Source: Eurosta solidaginis
Taxonomy: Eukaryota > Arthropoda > Insecta > Diptera > Tephritidae
Direction of reading: 5' to 3'
Assembly (NCBI RefSeq): GCF_040869045.1
Contig: NC_090322.1
Location: forward strand, 170,266,672 to 170,330,671
DNA: 64,000 nucleotides
The notes under the pieces were generated by a model. It searched no databases. It was not told the DNA's origin and worked only from the letters and a program-made list of their open reading frames with translations. Position 1 is the first letter of the stretch. Each line of letters begins with the position of its first letter. Shown here one piece after another: positions 44,326-55,649 of the stretch. A program made the position numbers and the translations under genes.

Positions 44326-47249
44326 TACTCAGTTGAGCAGAGCTCACAGAGTATATTAAGTTTGATTGGATAACGGTTGGTTGTACATATATAAAGGAAT
44401 CGAGATAGATATAGACTTCCATATATCAAAATAATCAGGATCGAAAAAAAATTTGATTGAGCCATGTCCGTCCGTCCGTCCGTCCGCCCGATAACACGAT
44501 AACTTGAGTAAATTTTGAGGTATCTTGATGAAATTTGGAATGTAGGTTCCTGAGCACTCATCTCAGATCGCTATTTAAAATGAACGATATCGGACTATAA
44601 CCACGCCCACTTTTTCGATATCGAAAATTTCGAAAAACCGAAAAAGTGCGATAATTCATTACAAAAGACCGATAAAGCGACGAAACTTGGTAGATGAGTT
44701 GAGCTTATGACGCAAAATAGAAAATTAGTAAAATTTTGGACAATGGGCGTGGCACCGCCTACTTTTAAAAGAAGGTAATTTAAAACTTTTGCAAGCTGTA
44801 ATTTGGCAGTCGTTGAAGATATCATGATGAAATTTGGCAGGAACGTTACTCTTATTACTATATGTACGCTTAATAAAAATTAGCAAAATCGGAGAAGGAC
44901 CACGCCCACTTTTAAAAAAAAAATTTTTTAAAAGTAAAATTTTAACAAAAAATTTAATATCTTTACAGTATATAAGTAAATTATGTCAAGATTCAACTCC
45001 ACTAATGATATGGTGCAACAAAATACAAAAATAAAAGAAAATTTAAAAATGGGCGTGGCTCCGCCCTTTTTCATTTAATTTGTCTAGGATACTTTTAACG
45101 CCATAAGTCGAACAAAAATTAACCAATCCTTTTGAAATTTGGTAGGGGCATAGATTTTATGGCGGTAACTGTTTTCTGTGAAAATGGGCGAAATCGGTTG
45201 ATGCCACGCCCAGTTTTTATACACAGTCGTCCGTCTGTCCTTCCGCATGGCCGTTAACACGATAACTTGAGCAAAAATCGATATATCTTTACTAAACTCA
45301 GTTCACGTACTTATCTGAACTCACTTTATCTTTGTATGAAAAATGAACGAAATCCGACTATGACCACGCCCACTTTTTCCATATCGAAAATTACGAAAAA
45401 TGAAAAAAATGCCATAATTTTATACTAAATACGAAAAAAGGGATGAAATATGGTAAGGTAATTGGATTGTTTTATTGACGCGAAATATAACTTTAAAAAA
45501 AACTTTATAAAATGGTTGTGACACCTACCATATTAAGTAGAAGAAAATGAAAAAGTTCTGCAGGGCGAAATAAAAAACCCTTAAAATCTTGGCAGGTATT
45601 ACATATATAAATAAATTAGCGGTATCCAACAGATGATTTTGGTCGATATCTGGAAAACGCCTTCACATATACAACTACCACCACTCCCTTTTAAAACTCT
45701 CATTAATAACTTTAACTTGATACCCATATCGTACAAACTCATTCTAGAGTCACCCCTGGTCCACCTTTATGGCGATATTTCGAAAAGGCGAACACCTATA
45801 AAACGAAGGCCCACCCCCTTTTAAAAATACTTATTAACACCTTTCATTTGATACCCATATCGTACAAACAAAGTCTAGAGTCACCCCTGGTCCAAAAAAG
45901 CCCACTCCCTCTTAAAATACTCATTAACTCCTTTCGTTTGATACCCATATTGCATAAGCGAATTCTAGGGTCACTCCTGGTCCACCTTTATGGCGATATC
46001 TCGAAACGGCGTCCACCTATGGAACTAAGGATTACTCCCTTTTAAAATACTCATTAACACCTTTCATTTGATACCCATATCGTACAAACGCATTCTAGAG
46101 TCACACCTGGTCCATCTTTATGGCGATATGTCGAAAAGGCGTCCACCTATAGAACTAAGGCCCACTCCCTCTTAAAATACTCATTAACTCCTTTCGTTTG
46201 ATACCCATATTGCACAAACGAATTCTAGAGTCACCCCTGGTCCACCTTTATGGCGATATCTCGAAAAGGGGTCCACCTATAGAACTAAGCCCCACGCCCT
46301 TTTAAAATAATCATTAACACCTTTCATTTGATACCCATATCATACAAACAAATTCTAAAGTCACCCCTGGTCCACCTTTATGGCGATATCTCGAAAAGGC
46401 GAACACCTGTAAAACGAAGGCCCACTCCCTTTTAAAAATACTCATTAACACCTTTCATTTCATACCCATATCGTACAAACAAAGTCTAGAGTCACCCCTG
46501 GTCCACCTTTATTGCGATACCTCGAAAATGCGTCCACCTATAGAACTAAGGCCCACTCCCTCTTAAAATACTCATTAACTCCTTTCGTTTGATACCCATA
46601 TTGCACAAACGAATTCTAGAGTCACCCTTGGCCCACCTTTATGGCGATATCTCGAAACGGCGTCCACCTATAGAACTAAGGCCCACTCCCTTTTAAAATA
46701 CTCATTAACACCTTTCGTTTGATGCCCATATTGTGCAAACAAATTCTAAGGTCACCCCTGGTCCACCTTTATGGCGATATCTCGAAACGGCGTCCACCTA
46801 TGGAACTAAGGATTACTCCCTTTTAAAATGCTCATTAACACCTTTCATTTGATACCCATTCGTACAAACGCATTCTAGAGTCACCCCTGGTCCATCTTTA
46901 CGGCGATATCTCGAAAAGGCGTCCATCTATAGTTCTTAGGTCCACGCCCTTTTAAAATACTCATTAATACCTTTCATTTGATACCCATACCGTACAAACG
47001 CATTCTAGAGTCAACCCTGATCCACCTTTATGGCTATATCCCTAAATGGCGTCCACCTATAGAACTATGGCCCACTCCCTCATAAAATACTCTTTAATGC
47101 CTTTCATTTGATACACATGTCATACAAACACATTCCAGGGTTTCCCTCGGTTCATTTTCCTACATGGTTATTTTCCCTTATGTTGTCACCATAGCTCTCA
47201 ACTGAGTATGTAATGTTCGGTTACACCCGAACTTAACCTTCCTTACTTG
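44326..47249 (+). mobile_element. HINE-like element copy A2 (2.9 kb)
   Basis: It has the same ends as copy A1: TACTCAGTTGAGCAGAGCTC at the start, CTCAACTGAGTA, then GTTCGGTTACACCCGAAC and CCTTACTTGTTT at the end. The first 1.2 kb is nearly the same as 38307-39600. It keeps a ~40-base segment (GGGCGTGGCTCCGCCCTTTT region) that A1 lacks, and A1 has more minisatellite units. The (CCGT)n run near 44467 is longer here. Non-coding. Confidence 0.75.
45640..47140 (+). repeat. ~130-bp minisatellite core of HINE-like copy A2
   Basis: About 11 units of the same monomer as in copy A1 (CCTGGTCCACCTTTATGGCG, CCACTCCCTTTTAAAATACT). One unit near 45890 is shortened (CCTGGTCCAAAAAAGCCCAC). Unit number and order differ from copy A1, so the array has changed since the copies separated. 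Confidence 0.9.
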
Positions 47250-47449
47250 TTTCTACGTACGTTCGTGAGTAACCACGGCTTTACAATCACCAAATGCCAC
47301 TTAATCCCTTTATGAGAGATCGAAAGCGTCAAAATGGCACACAAAATTATTCCTCGTGAGATATGTGTTCCCTCTGATATACATTTTAGCAGTCTTTTTT
47401 CATTTGTTCTTAAAAATTGTAAATGGTTATACAAAAATTAAAAAAAAAA

Positions 47450-48578
47450 CGAGTAAAGATGTCTGAGTTCGGGTGCAACCGAACATTATATACTCAGCGT
47501 GAGCTTCAATTGTACATTTCATTTCAGATAAATTACTTTTCTACATAACACGTTGCACCGCCCGTTTCAAAAAAACGTCTCCCCATTTCCTCTTACAATA
47601 AAACTTGATAAGTGAAATATCATTGATTCAAAACTATTTTTTGCTAAGTTATAGCTTATTATTCAAGTCTACGACCCTTTTAAACTTGTTTTATATCTAA
47701 GTTGCCGTAGTCTTTAACCGATCTCGTCCATTTTTTCTAGAAATATTTCCTGCTATAGGGAAAATCTGTGTACCCAATTTTATTACGATCCGTTAATTTT
47801 TCTTTGAGTTATGGCTCCCGAAACATAGAAAATTGCTTAGTCATAAAAGGGGCGGTGCCACGCCCATTTTTTTAAATTTGAAGTTTTTCCTATTTACTGT
47901 TATAAATCCACTTGGGAAATGAAATACCATTGATATAAAGCTTTTTTGCAAAGACATAGGCTATTTTATTCGTAAACGAACCTTTTAAAAATCTTTTATA
48001 TAAAAGTGGGCTTGGTCTTCAACTGATTTCTTTAATTTTCTTCAAAGCATTCCTTATAGGAAAGGCAAACTCTCTGCCAAACTTTGTTACGATAGGTTTA
48101 ACGATTTTTGATTTATGATTAATAATATTTGTAAAATTGATTTTATCCCCAGTGGGCGGTGCCCAGCCCATTTTAAAAAAATTTTAAAATTTTTATTAAG
48201 AGGCTCAATTTCAGTTCACACGTCAAATTTTAACATTCTAGATGTATTATTTACTAAATAATCAGGTTTTTGCGTTTTCCAAAATGTTATATATATATAA
48301 AGTGGGCGTGGTTATCATCCGATTGCGGTCATTTCCAATATGAATCTATTCTGGGTCCAGATAAGCTCGTGTACCAAATTTGGTGAATATATCTCGATAT
48401 TTACTCAAGTTCTCGTGTCAACGGGCAGACGGACGGACGGACGGACATGGCTCAATCAATTTTTTTTTCGATATCGATGATTTTGATATATGGGTCTATA
48501 TCTATCTCGATTCCTTTATACCTGTACAACCAACCGTTATCCAATCAAAGTAAATTTACTCTGTGTGCACGCTGAGTA
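47450..48578 (-). mobile_element. HINE-like element copy B2 (1.1 kb)
   Basis: On the minus strand it begins TACTCAGCGTGCACACAGAGTA and ends with the inverted repeat CACGCTGAGTA, the hairpin GTTCGGTTGCACCCGAAC and a TTTACTCG tail. There is no minisatellite core; the middle holds single-copy phrases such as GAAACATAGAAAATTGCTTA and CAAAGCATTCCTTATAGG. It is the fullest copy of the short subfamily and serves as reference for the interrupted copy C. Non-coding. Confidence 0.75.
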
Positions 48579-49402
48579 TAATTATGTATCTGTGAATGCA
48601 AAAATATTGTAAAATATTACTAGAGTACGCGGCAGTCTTTGTTCTGCCCGTAATGTGGTTTGCCTACATGCAAAAAGTGAGCTTCCCTTCCCCTCTTTAC
48701 TAACTATTGCAGCCACCACTACCATTTCTTCCTCATATGCATATGGAATCTCTATACCAAGTATTGAATATCTGCTTGAGCTGATCATCCGAAATCTTTG
48801 TTTTTATAAGCTACTACAAAGCGATATGAAATTAATTATAAAAATCGCATTCATTTTTTTTACATATAAGATAATATTCCCACTTGGGATCTATCTACTC
48901 TCTCAGTAAATAGAGGCATTTGTCTTCACAAAAAAAAAAAACAATTTACCTTTTTGCCTCTCGAGGATCTTCTCCCTTTCACTTTATCGACGTTTTGCTT
49001 CCCTACTCCCACTTGCTTTCCACAACCTCCCCCTATTATTGTTCACCTCCTTCCCATCTCTTCCTATAACTCTCCCCTTCCCTCTCGCTCTTCTTTTAAA
49101 CCATCGCTTCTTGTTAAAACCCTGACTTACACATCCTATTTGATATGTGAAAAAATATCCTAGGGTGACCCTGGTCCTGATTTTGGTCCATATCTCAGAA
49201 ATGGGTTAATGTATGGAACTAAAATCCACTTCCAAACCATTTTCTATCTTGCATTGCCAACAGATTTTACATTAGTTTTTATATATGTACATACTAGCTT
49301 TACCCGGCGTACGTTGTAACGTAGTTTATTGTTCTGTAAATTGAATTGCATTTTGTACGCATATTTGGTGAAATTTTCGTTTGAAACATTTTATTATTGT
49401 AT

Positions 49403-49580
49403 TGTGACAATCAGTTTGATTTAAGCAAGCTATTGGTTGTGATGTATCAGTGTTATTGTGAAGTACTTTAATAAAGGCCATTTTGCATTATTGAATATTG
49501 GAGTTATTTATTCAACAGTTTAGTGATTCGAACATTAGTTGAAGGTTGCAAATAAGAGGAATTGCAGTAAAATCGTTACA
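49403..49580 (+). mobile_element. Internally deleted solo LTR (family LTR-A) with GTAT duplication
   Basis: It starts TGTGAC and ends AAATCGTTACA, flanked on both sides by GTAT (49399-49402, 49581-49584). About 300 bases are missing after the first six bases, including the TATA box. The 3' half (GTGAAGTACTTTAATAAAGG, TTATTCAACAGTTTAGTGAT) is close to the copy at 55053. Confidence 0.8.
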
Positions 49581-49589
49581 GTATGTTAT

Positions 49590-50330
49590 TGTAATGTATG
49601 TGGGTACACAATATTTTCGGTTTTTTTTTTCGTTCGGTGCAAAGATAAACAAATTTTTTGGCATTCCAAGAGAGCAAGCGACATATAGCTGGCCATGGGA
49701 AAAGCACGGACTCTCTAAATTTAATCCTGCAACAGTAAGTTATTGTCCTTGTGCTTTGTTGATTGTAATTGCAAAAGCAAGGCGTACAGGAAACTTTAAG
49801 AGCTTAAAATTGAATGGCAAATCTGTAGGAATCATTGGGATGCGTGGTATGAGCACATCGTCACCTGTGCTTTTACCGCTGATGATTGTTGCTTCGATTA
49901 CATTCGGCCTTAATTTCTTAACGCAAAGTCTGGTTCCATTGCACAATTTTGGTGAGTCTAAATTCCGAAGAAGCATGATTGGTGAGCCAATTTGCAAAGT
50001 TAATATATGCGCAGGTATTCTAGGTAGTTGTAAAGAGTTTAGAAATTCAATTGGATAATTCACAATTCGATATTCATCTGTAACGTGTCGATCGATTTAT
50101 ATTTCGTCAATTCACCAGGAATTTGGTTTTGAATGCGATCATTGATTTTGTATACATGATCAATTTTGGGAGCTAAGATTGATCGTTCCCATAGCAAAAA
50201 AAAAAATTTATTTAAAATTCTTAATTCTGAAATATGAAAAACATTCGTCTTGATCGAAGGAACCCATTTCCAAAATTTTGTGATGATTGAAGTGTGGGAA
50301 ATACGTTTCCTAGGGAACACACACACAGAA
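49590..50330 (-). pseudogene. Helitron helicase (PIF1-like) C-terminal part, broken
   Basis: The minus-strand frames give, in order: ERSILAPKIDHVYKINDRI and [12 protein letters not shown] (to 50065), a one-base frameshift, [10 protein letters not shown], then [50 protein letters not shown], a stop codon, and ESPCFSHGQLYVACS. These are the consecutive late motifs of Helitron helicases ([30 protein letters not shown]). The final Arg of motif VI is lost (CSLGMP). With a frameshift, a stop and the lost Arg it cannot be active. The N-terminal Rep nuclease and Walker motifs are missing. Confidence 0.9.
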
Positions 50331-50910
50331 TTTGATTTTTATAGAAGATGTAAATAGACTGAAGCTAACAAATTTTTTTAACGGCGGCAGATTACAAAAC
50401 GTCAACAATGCAGTCAAACTTTAGGTGTTAAAATAACCTAAGTTTGTACGGCAGCCACAGTTCTGGAAAATCTCATTTGTAGAGAAGGTGCCACACCCCT
50501 TTATTCCCAATTTCACATTTTACTGGAGGTGCTACGACTTAACGGCATATAGCTTCTTACCAATTTTCATTATCTTACCATTACTACATCCAGAGATATG
50601 CAGTATGATATATTCCATTTGTATGGGAGGTGATACGCCCCCTTTTTCCCAATTCCACATTTTCTTGGTGGTGTTAGGGATTGGCCTCATATAACTCCTT
50701 ACTGAATTTGAATGTTCTGGCATGTATACTTTCAAAGTTATGCAGTACCAAAGATTCCATTTGCATGGGAGGTGCCACGCCCCTTTTATAATCGAAATTA
50801 TTTTTAGCCTAAAACCTTCCCGTTGATCGAGGGAACCTATAACCAAAATATGGTGATGATTGAAGTGTGGGAAATACGTTTCCATAGCGAACATACACAC
50901 AGAATTTGAT
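50250..50910. repeat. Direct repeats and ~150-bp degenerate tandem units
   Basis: The phrase GATGATTGAAGTGTGGGAAA with TACGTTTCC and ACACACAGAATTTGATTTTT occurs at about 50280-50341 and again at 50855-50914. Between them, three degenerate units each carry GGAGGTGCCACGCCCC-like and CCCAATT-CACATTTT phrases (50485, 50625, 50765). Non-coding. Confidence 0.6.
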
Positions 50911-51718
50911 TTTTAAACGGTTTTATTTAGCTTGACTTGACAGGCAGGCCGCACGGCCGCATGCATGGCCGTTGTGAACGAATTTTGTAATTGAAATTTA
51001 AGTAACTTCCCGATAAGTTACAAGCTTGAAACTTGGAATATAGTTCAGAACCCGATGACAATGCAATAATAAGAAAAAAATCGCCGCTAGGTGGCGCAAG
51101 GATCGAGATATTGGCTAAAATCGTATTTGTGGTCCGATTTGGCTCATATTTGGAACGCATTATACATTCAAGAATAGGAAGCGACCTATGAAAAAAATCG
51201 CCGCTAGGTGGCGCAAGGATCGAGATATTCACAAAAATCGTATTTGTGGTCCGATTTGGTCCATATTTGGAACACATAATACATACATGAATAGAAAGCG
51301 ACCTGATGCCCGATTTGGCTTACATTTGGAACAAATATTGCATACAGTCCGGTAGAAGTGTCATCAAAATATTTTGGATATGGAGGAGGGACAAGCATAC
51401 GTGGCGCAGAGTTGGTTGGAAGGATTATGAATTGAGGATTTAGGTTGTAACAAATTGTCAGGAAAGAGTCCTTGTAATAATGAGTCACTAAATGAACTAA
51501 ATAGAATGATAAATAATAGGCACTTAAATAAAGACTAAAAACTTGAAAATTAGATAGTTAAAAAATACTTTTAAGCTAAACGGTTTTAATGAATACAATA
51601 CTTACATGAAGTAATAATAATACGAAAAGCTAGAAAATAATTAGGTAGGTCATAGGTACTAGTCATCACACTCCTTATCAATCTAGGGGTTGATCAGGCA
51701 ATTAAATAAAAGCGTTGG
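50911..51718 (+). mobile_element. Helitron-like unit with PIF1 remnant, plus-strand copy
   Basis: This is the inverted counterpart of 41932-42749: TTTAAACGGTTTTATTTAGC at one end, two ~117-bp units with CGCCGCTAGGTGGCGCAAGG, then GAGGAGGGACAAGCATACGT, which encodes EEGQAYVAQS of PIF1 motif VI, now with a deletion and an in-frame stop. It ends at AAATAAAAGCGTTGG (51718), the same end as at 41937. A second partial copy in opposite orientation lies at 51805-51965, so that the two identical ends face each other 86 bases apart and form a ~150-base-arm inverted repeat. Confidence 0.6.
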
Positions 51719-52609
51719 ACGCTTCATATTTCTATTGATAGTCATAAGTAAAACCAACTGAACCTTAATCAGGTTGTGCCTCACATTTTTAGAAATTTCA
51801 CGCGCCCAACGCTCTTATTTAATTGTCTGATCAACGCCCTAAATTTATAAGGAGTGTGATGACTAGTACCTAGGACCTACCTAATTATTTTCTAGCTTTT
51901 CGTATTATTATTACTTCATGTAAGTATTGTTTTCAATAAAACCGTTTAACTTAAAAATTTTTTTAAAATTATTTCATTATATATATAGATAAGATTATCC
52001 TATTCGAAAGACTGCCTGAGGAATATATATCAAACAAATCCCTTGGTGCCTGGTCCGCTTGCGGGTCCCAAATATTAGGCCTGCCGAAGAGGAACTCCTG
52101 TACTATATTTTAAGCAAATCGCACTATAAATAAGAGTTTTTTGAAATACAAAGCTGGTCAATAAATTTAAATTACCTCTAACTACAAGAAATTCGCTCGG
52201 TACATTTTTTTCTATAAGTGGTCGGTCCCTGATCCATTTTCCCGAAAAAAAAGTTTATCAAATAATAAGCTAGTCAAAGTCACCCTTGGACCAAGTTTTT
52301 ACCAAAACGCACCAAAAATACGTTTTTTTTAAATGGGTTGGTCCCTGGTCCACTTCCTGACAGGAAAATAAAGAAAACGGACTTGATTGTATAATTCAAA
52401 TACCTTTACACGCACAAAAAATGTGAATAAAATTGATCCAGTCGTTTAGGAGGAGTATGGTGACATACACACGCACACAGGAAATATTTATATAAAGATC
52501 AAGGCTTTCCATGCCCTGGTGGATCCGTTGGTGGCCAATCGGCAGGTATTTCTCACTTCTGCTACTACAACGTTATCGGCGAACGATAGTTTGACCCATA
52601 CATGTTAAA

Positions 52610-53110
52610 TTCTAATTAGAATTAGCAATTGATGCAATTGGTTTATATTATCTAATTCATTAAACAATAAGAAATAGTTCAACTAATTCCCATTAGATAA
52701 TTGAAATTTTTTTTCTAATGGTAAATCTAATTGCAATTAGTTGCCATTAGCAAAAAAAATTGGTTTACCATTACAATTAAAAATCTAATTGACTTCTGCT
52801 AATGCAATTAGATATTCAATTAGCTCGAATTAGAATCAATTATTTATATTTATTTACATCGTTATTCGTTTACTTCAATCATTCTTTGAAAAAAATTTAT
52901 CTTTATCAAAATAATTGATTCTAATTCGAGCTAATTGAATTAGATTTCTAATTGTAAAGGTAAACCAATTTTTTTTGCTAATGGCAACTAATTGCAATTA
53001 GATTTACCATTAGAAAAAAATTTCAATTAACTAATGGGAATTAGTTGAATTAGAGAATTTCGCAAATGAAGGTTAATTAGCAATCATTAGCATTAGCTAA
53101 TCATTACTTA
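52610..53110. mobile_element. Palindromic element built on AATTAG motifs
   Basis: The left part (TAATGGTAAATCTAATTGCA, TTAGTTGCCATTAGC, TTCAATTAGCTCGAATTAG) is mirrored by complements on the right (CTAATTCGAGCTAATTGAAT, GCTAATGGCAACTAATTGCA, TTAGATTTACCATTAG). Arms are about 200 bases with a ~70-base centre. The hexamer AATTAG or its complement CTAATT recurs more than twenty times. No coding sequence. The family is unknown to me. Positions 53111-54056 contain nothing recognised. Confidence 0.8.
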
Positions 53111-54056
53111 ACATCTATGGTTTGACCAAACCTTCGCACAAGCAGCTGAATTCAAGATTAGCGTCCACTTCAGTTACAATAGCCTTCCTTGGGGCTTGTT
53201 CCAGTTCACACACTACCCCATTACGAAATAATCTTAGTGCAACTGAACCTAACTCCCATACATTTTGTCAAGTCTGAAAGTACCCCCATGAAATTTTAGT
53301 ACCATCCGTGATCGCCAGTTTTAGCGGATTGTTAAAAGCTCCACAAAGAAATCACAAGTATTTTAACGCAAGTCATTTTTTTAAGTTTTGAATTTTTTCT
53401 GATTCTTTTTATTTCCAAGGTTAATGAACCTGCGCCTCTATAGAGTAAGCAGTCTTTGTACTTTGTGACTCGCTTTACGTTTAAATATAAAAAAAATAGA
53501 AGTCGGACTGTTATTTCACCATAAATTAATGTGGCATTTACCAATTATTTATCGAATAAGGACATTGAATGGCTTTAAAATGTCAAAAACCAAAAAAAGT
53601 TTATGAGCTGCCATATAAAAATTATGACAAACCATATTTACGATTATTTTCCCAATTAGTAGCAAATTGAACTAACCTTAAATTTTATAGTAGCCGAATT
53701 TTTATGTAGTCCTATAATTTTATTTTTAATCTTATCAAATCTAAATCATAGCGCAGTGAGCTACCCCGCAATTAGCAATAAAAATAATTGAAACAAAGCA
53801 AGGACCAAATGTCACATTTAACTGCCACATTTATTGCTGAAAGATCCATTTCGAATACATTTTCACTCTTCAGTGCACTTTTAAACGGTTTTTAAACGGT
53901 TCACCATTTGGCCATTCGTTCGGTGGTTCGTTCAACTGCTGAAAATGTTAACAGTGTGATAACCACGGTTGCCACTTTGGTTAAAAGGAAGAAAAATCTT
54001 TCTATTTGTTCTGGTTTGGTCATCTTCGATTACTTATTTACTTACTTAATTGATGC

Positions 54057-54990
54057 TTAACCGTTTAAACGATTATGGCAGTCAAACAAAGCGAGCCAGT
54101 CGCTTCTTCGCTGGGTTAACTGGCGCCAATTGGTCGCGTCAAGAGAACTGAAATCGTTTTCCACCTGCTCCTTCCAGCGGGGTGGGGAGCGCCCTCTTCC
54201 TCCGCTTCCATATGCGGGTTCCGATAAAAAAAAATACTTTTTAACCCGGAGCATCATCTTTTATTTGCATAACATGGCCTAACCAGCATAGCCGCTACGT
54301 TTTAATTCGCTGGACTATGTTGATGTCTGCGTAAAGCTCGACAGCTTAGCAGCACTTAATCTTCCGTAATCACCGTCGCCAACGCGTAGATGCCCATAAA
54401 TCTTTCGACGCATTTTTCTATCGAACACTCCTTCACGCTTTATCTGATGTTGTCAGGGGCCATGCTTCTGCACCATATAGCAGGACGGGTACAAAATGTA
54501 TGTCCTGCTTGCAATGTGTCCCCAAATGACACCAACCTTCTCTTCAATTGTAATGTGGAACCAACGCCTCGCCTCTAAAATCCCTCTCACTATGGGCCAC
54601 CCCTGTTGAAACTGCAAGTTTCAGTTAGAGGATATTTATGACAATTTTTGATCGGTCGCACCTATTGGATGAAGCACTGCTACAACAACGGGTTCCATAA
54701 GTGACTTGTAGAGCATTATTTTCATTTGCTGGAGAGGTCTTATTTTTCAATTGCATACCTAGTCTAAAGTACCATTTATTGGCCAGAATGATTCTTCGCT
54801 GGATGTTAGAGCTGATGTTGTTGTTTGTGTTGAAGCTGGTTCCCCAATAAACGAAGTCTTTTACTATTTCGAAATTATGGCTGCATCGTTGTAAAGGCGC
54901 AAATGCGCTGACTCTTTGCGTGATGACTGCAGGTACTTCGTTTTGTCCTCATAATAAAACTGAACCACGACCCGCAAACTGGGAGGACGG
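54057..54990 (-). pseudogene. LINE reverse transcriptase C-terminal region, split by another LINE
   Basis: On the minus strand the order is NFVYWGTSFNTNNNISSNIQ, RRIILANKWYFRLG, then ALQVTY, an insertion (about 54472-54695), GAEAWPLTTSDK, and RWKEQVENDFSSLDATNWRQ near 54130. These are the late part of a LINE reverse transcriptase and its C-terminal tail (YLG-S, ANRCYFGL, YGAEAW-L, WKDQ-E-D--S-G-TNWR in relatives). Codons resume in frame across the insertion, so the reading can be followed. Frameshifts lie near 54300-54420. The catalytic core is missing. The clade is uncertain (RTE-like or a neighbour). Confidence 0.75.
54472..54695 (+). pseudogene. 5'-truncated LINE 3' end nested in the LINE fossil
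   Basis: The plus-strand frame carries VCPACNVSPNDTNLLFNC, a C-terminal Cys-rich knuckle of LINE ORF2 (with Asn where His is usual), then a frame change and sequence ending in CTGCTACAACAACGG, a CAA-like tail. Flanking CCATA on both sides (about 54466 and 54697) may be the target duplication. It is an end-to-end 3' fragment of about 220 bases. Confidence 0.7.
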
Positions 54991-55052
54991 CTCGAGTAGT
55001 CTTCATGCCGAAAGCGGCCCAAAACCCTATAGAGATAAATAGATGTACATAT

Positions 55053-55619
55053 TGTGACGAATATCAGTGACTCTAAATGATACCCACATCCATAGTCTGA
55101 TGCTAAGTAAATAAAGTCACAACAACAATAAAGCAGACAGTCACTTGTATCTACATAAACGAATCAATCATTATGTCTACACATATGTACGTATACGCAG
55201 CTGAGAAGCAATGCACAAACACATGCAGATATCTTATCTGAGATGCTCCCAAAAGTATGCAATTGTAATTGTGGAAGTGTCGCTCACAAATACACGCATA
55301 TGAGAAGCTATATACGTGCATCTGTAGTTATAATTATATGGCGGTAACTAAGTAAATTCTGGAAGCGCCTAGAAGATGACACGAGGAAATCACAGATTAT
55401 AAAAGCACCAGCGGTAGAGGCGCTGCAATCAGTTTCGATTAAGACGCTATCTAGCGAGCAATATCAGTATTATTTTGAAAATAGTTGGAGTGTTATTGTG
55501 AAGTACTTTAATAAAGGCCATTTTGCATTATTACATATTGGAGTTATTTATTCAACAGTTTAGTGATTCGAACTTAGCGGGGGGTTGCAAATAAGAGGAT
55601 TTGCAGTAAACTCGTTACA
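55053..55619 (+). mobile_element. Solo LTR, family LTR-A, longest copy, with ATAT duplication
   Basis: It begins TGTGACGAATATCAGTGACT and ends TAAACTCGTTACA, flanked by ATAT at 55049-55052 and 55620-55623. A TATA box lies in AGATTATAAAAGCACCAGCG (about 55395), and AATAAAGGCC further on is a likely polyadenylation signal. At 567 bp it is the fullest copy and can serve as the family reference. Confidence 0.88.
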
Positions 55620-55649
55620 ATATATATTAAATCAAACATGAATGAAGTA

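Larger units (their letters stand above)
49294..51989 (-). mobile_element. Inner Helitron with helicase fossil (2.7 kb)
   Basis: On the minus strand it starts A|TCTATATATATAATGAAATA and ends GTACGCCGGGTAAAGCTAG|T, with the A and T flanks of a Helitron insertion. A broken helicase gene (about 50330-49590) has the right orientation and lies near the 3' end, where a Rep/helicase gene would end. It contains a later solo LTR (49403-49580) and, toward its 5' side, another Helitron-like unit (50911-51718) and an inverted partial copy (51805-51965). The Rep domain is absent. Confidence 0.7.
48620..52498 (-). mobile_element. Outer Helitron, split by a second Helitron
   Basis: On the minus strand the 5' end is A|TCTTTATATAAATATTTCC (52498 downward) and the 3' end GACTGCCGCGTACTCTAG|T (48620). 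The 3' terminal 50 bases match the Helitron end at 1285-1334. The element proper consists of 48620-49293 and 51990-52498; the part between is the inner Helitron. Its own sequence is non-coding, with pyrimidine-rich and TGGTCC-containing stretches. The pairing of the two ends as one element is inference from their terminal motifs and orientation. Confidence 0.6.

Noticed and set aside
49546..50058. 170-codon plus-strand frame
   Set aside because: It is the antisense shadow of the Helitron helicase fossil on the minus strand.
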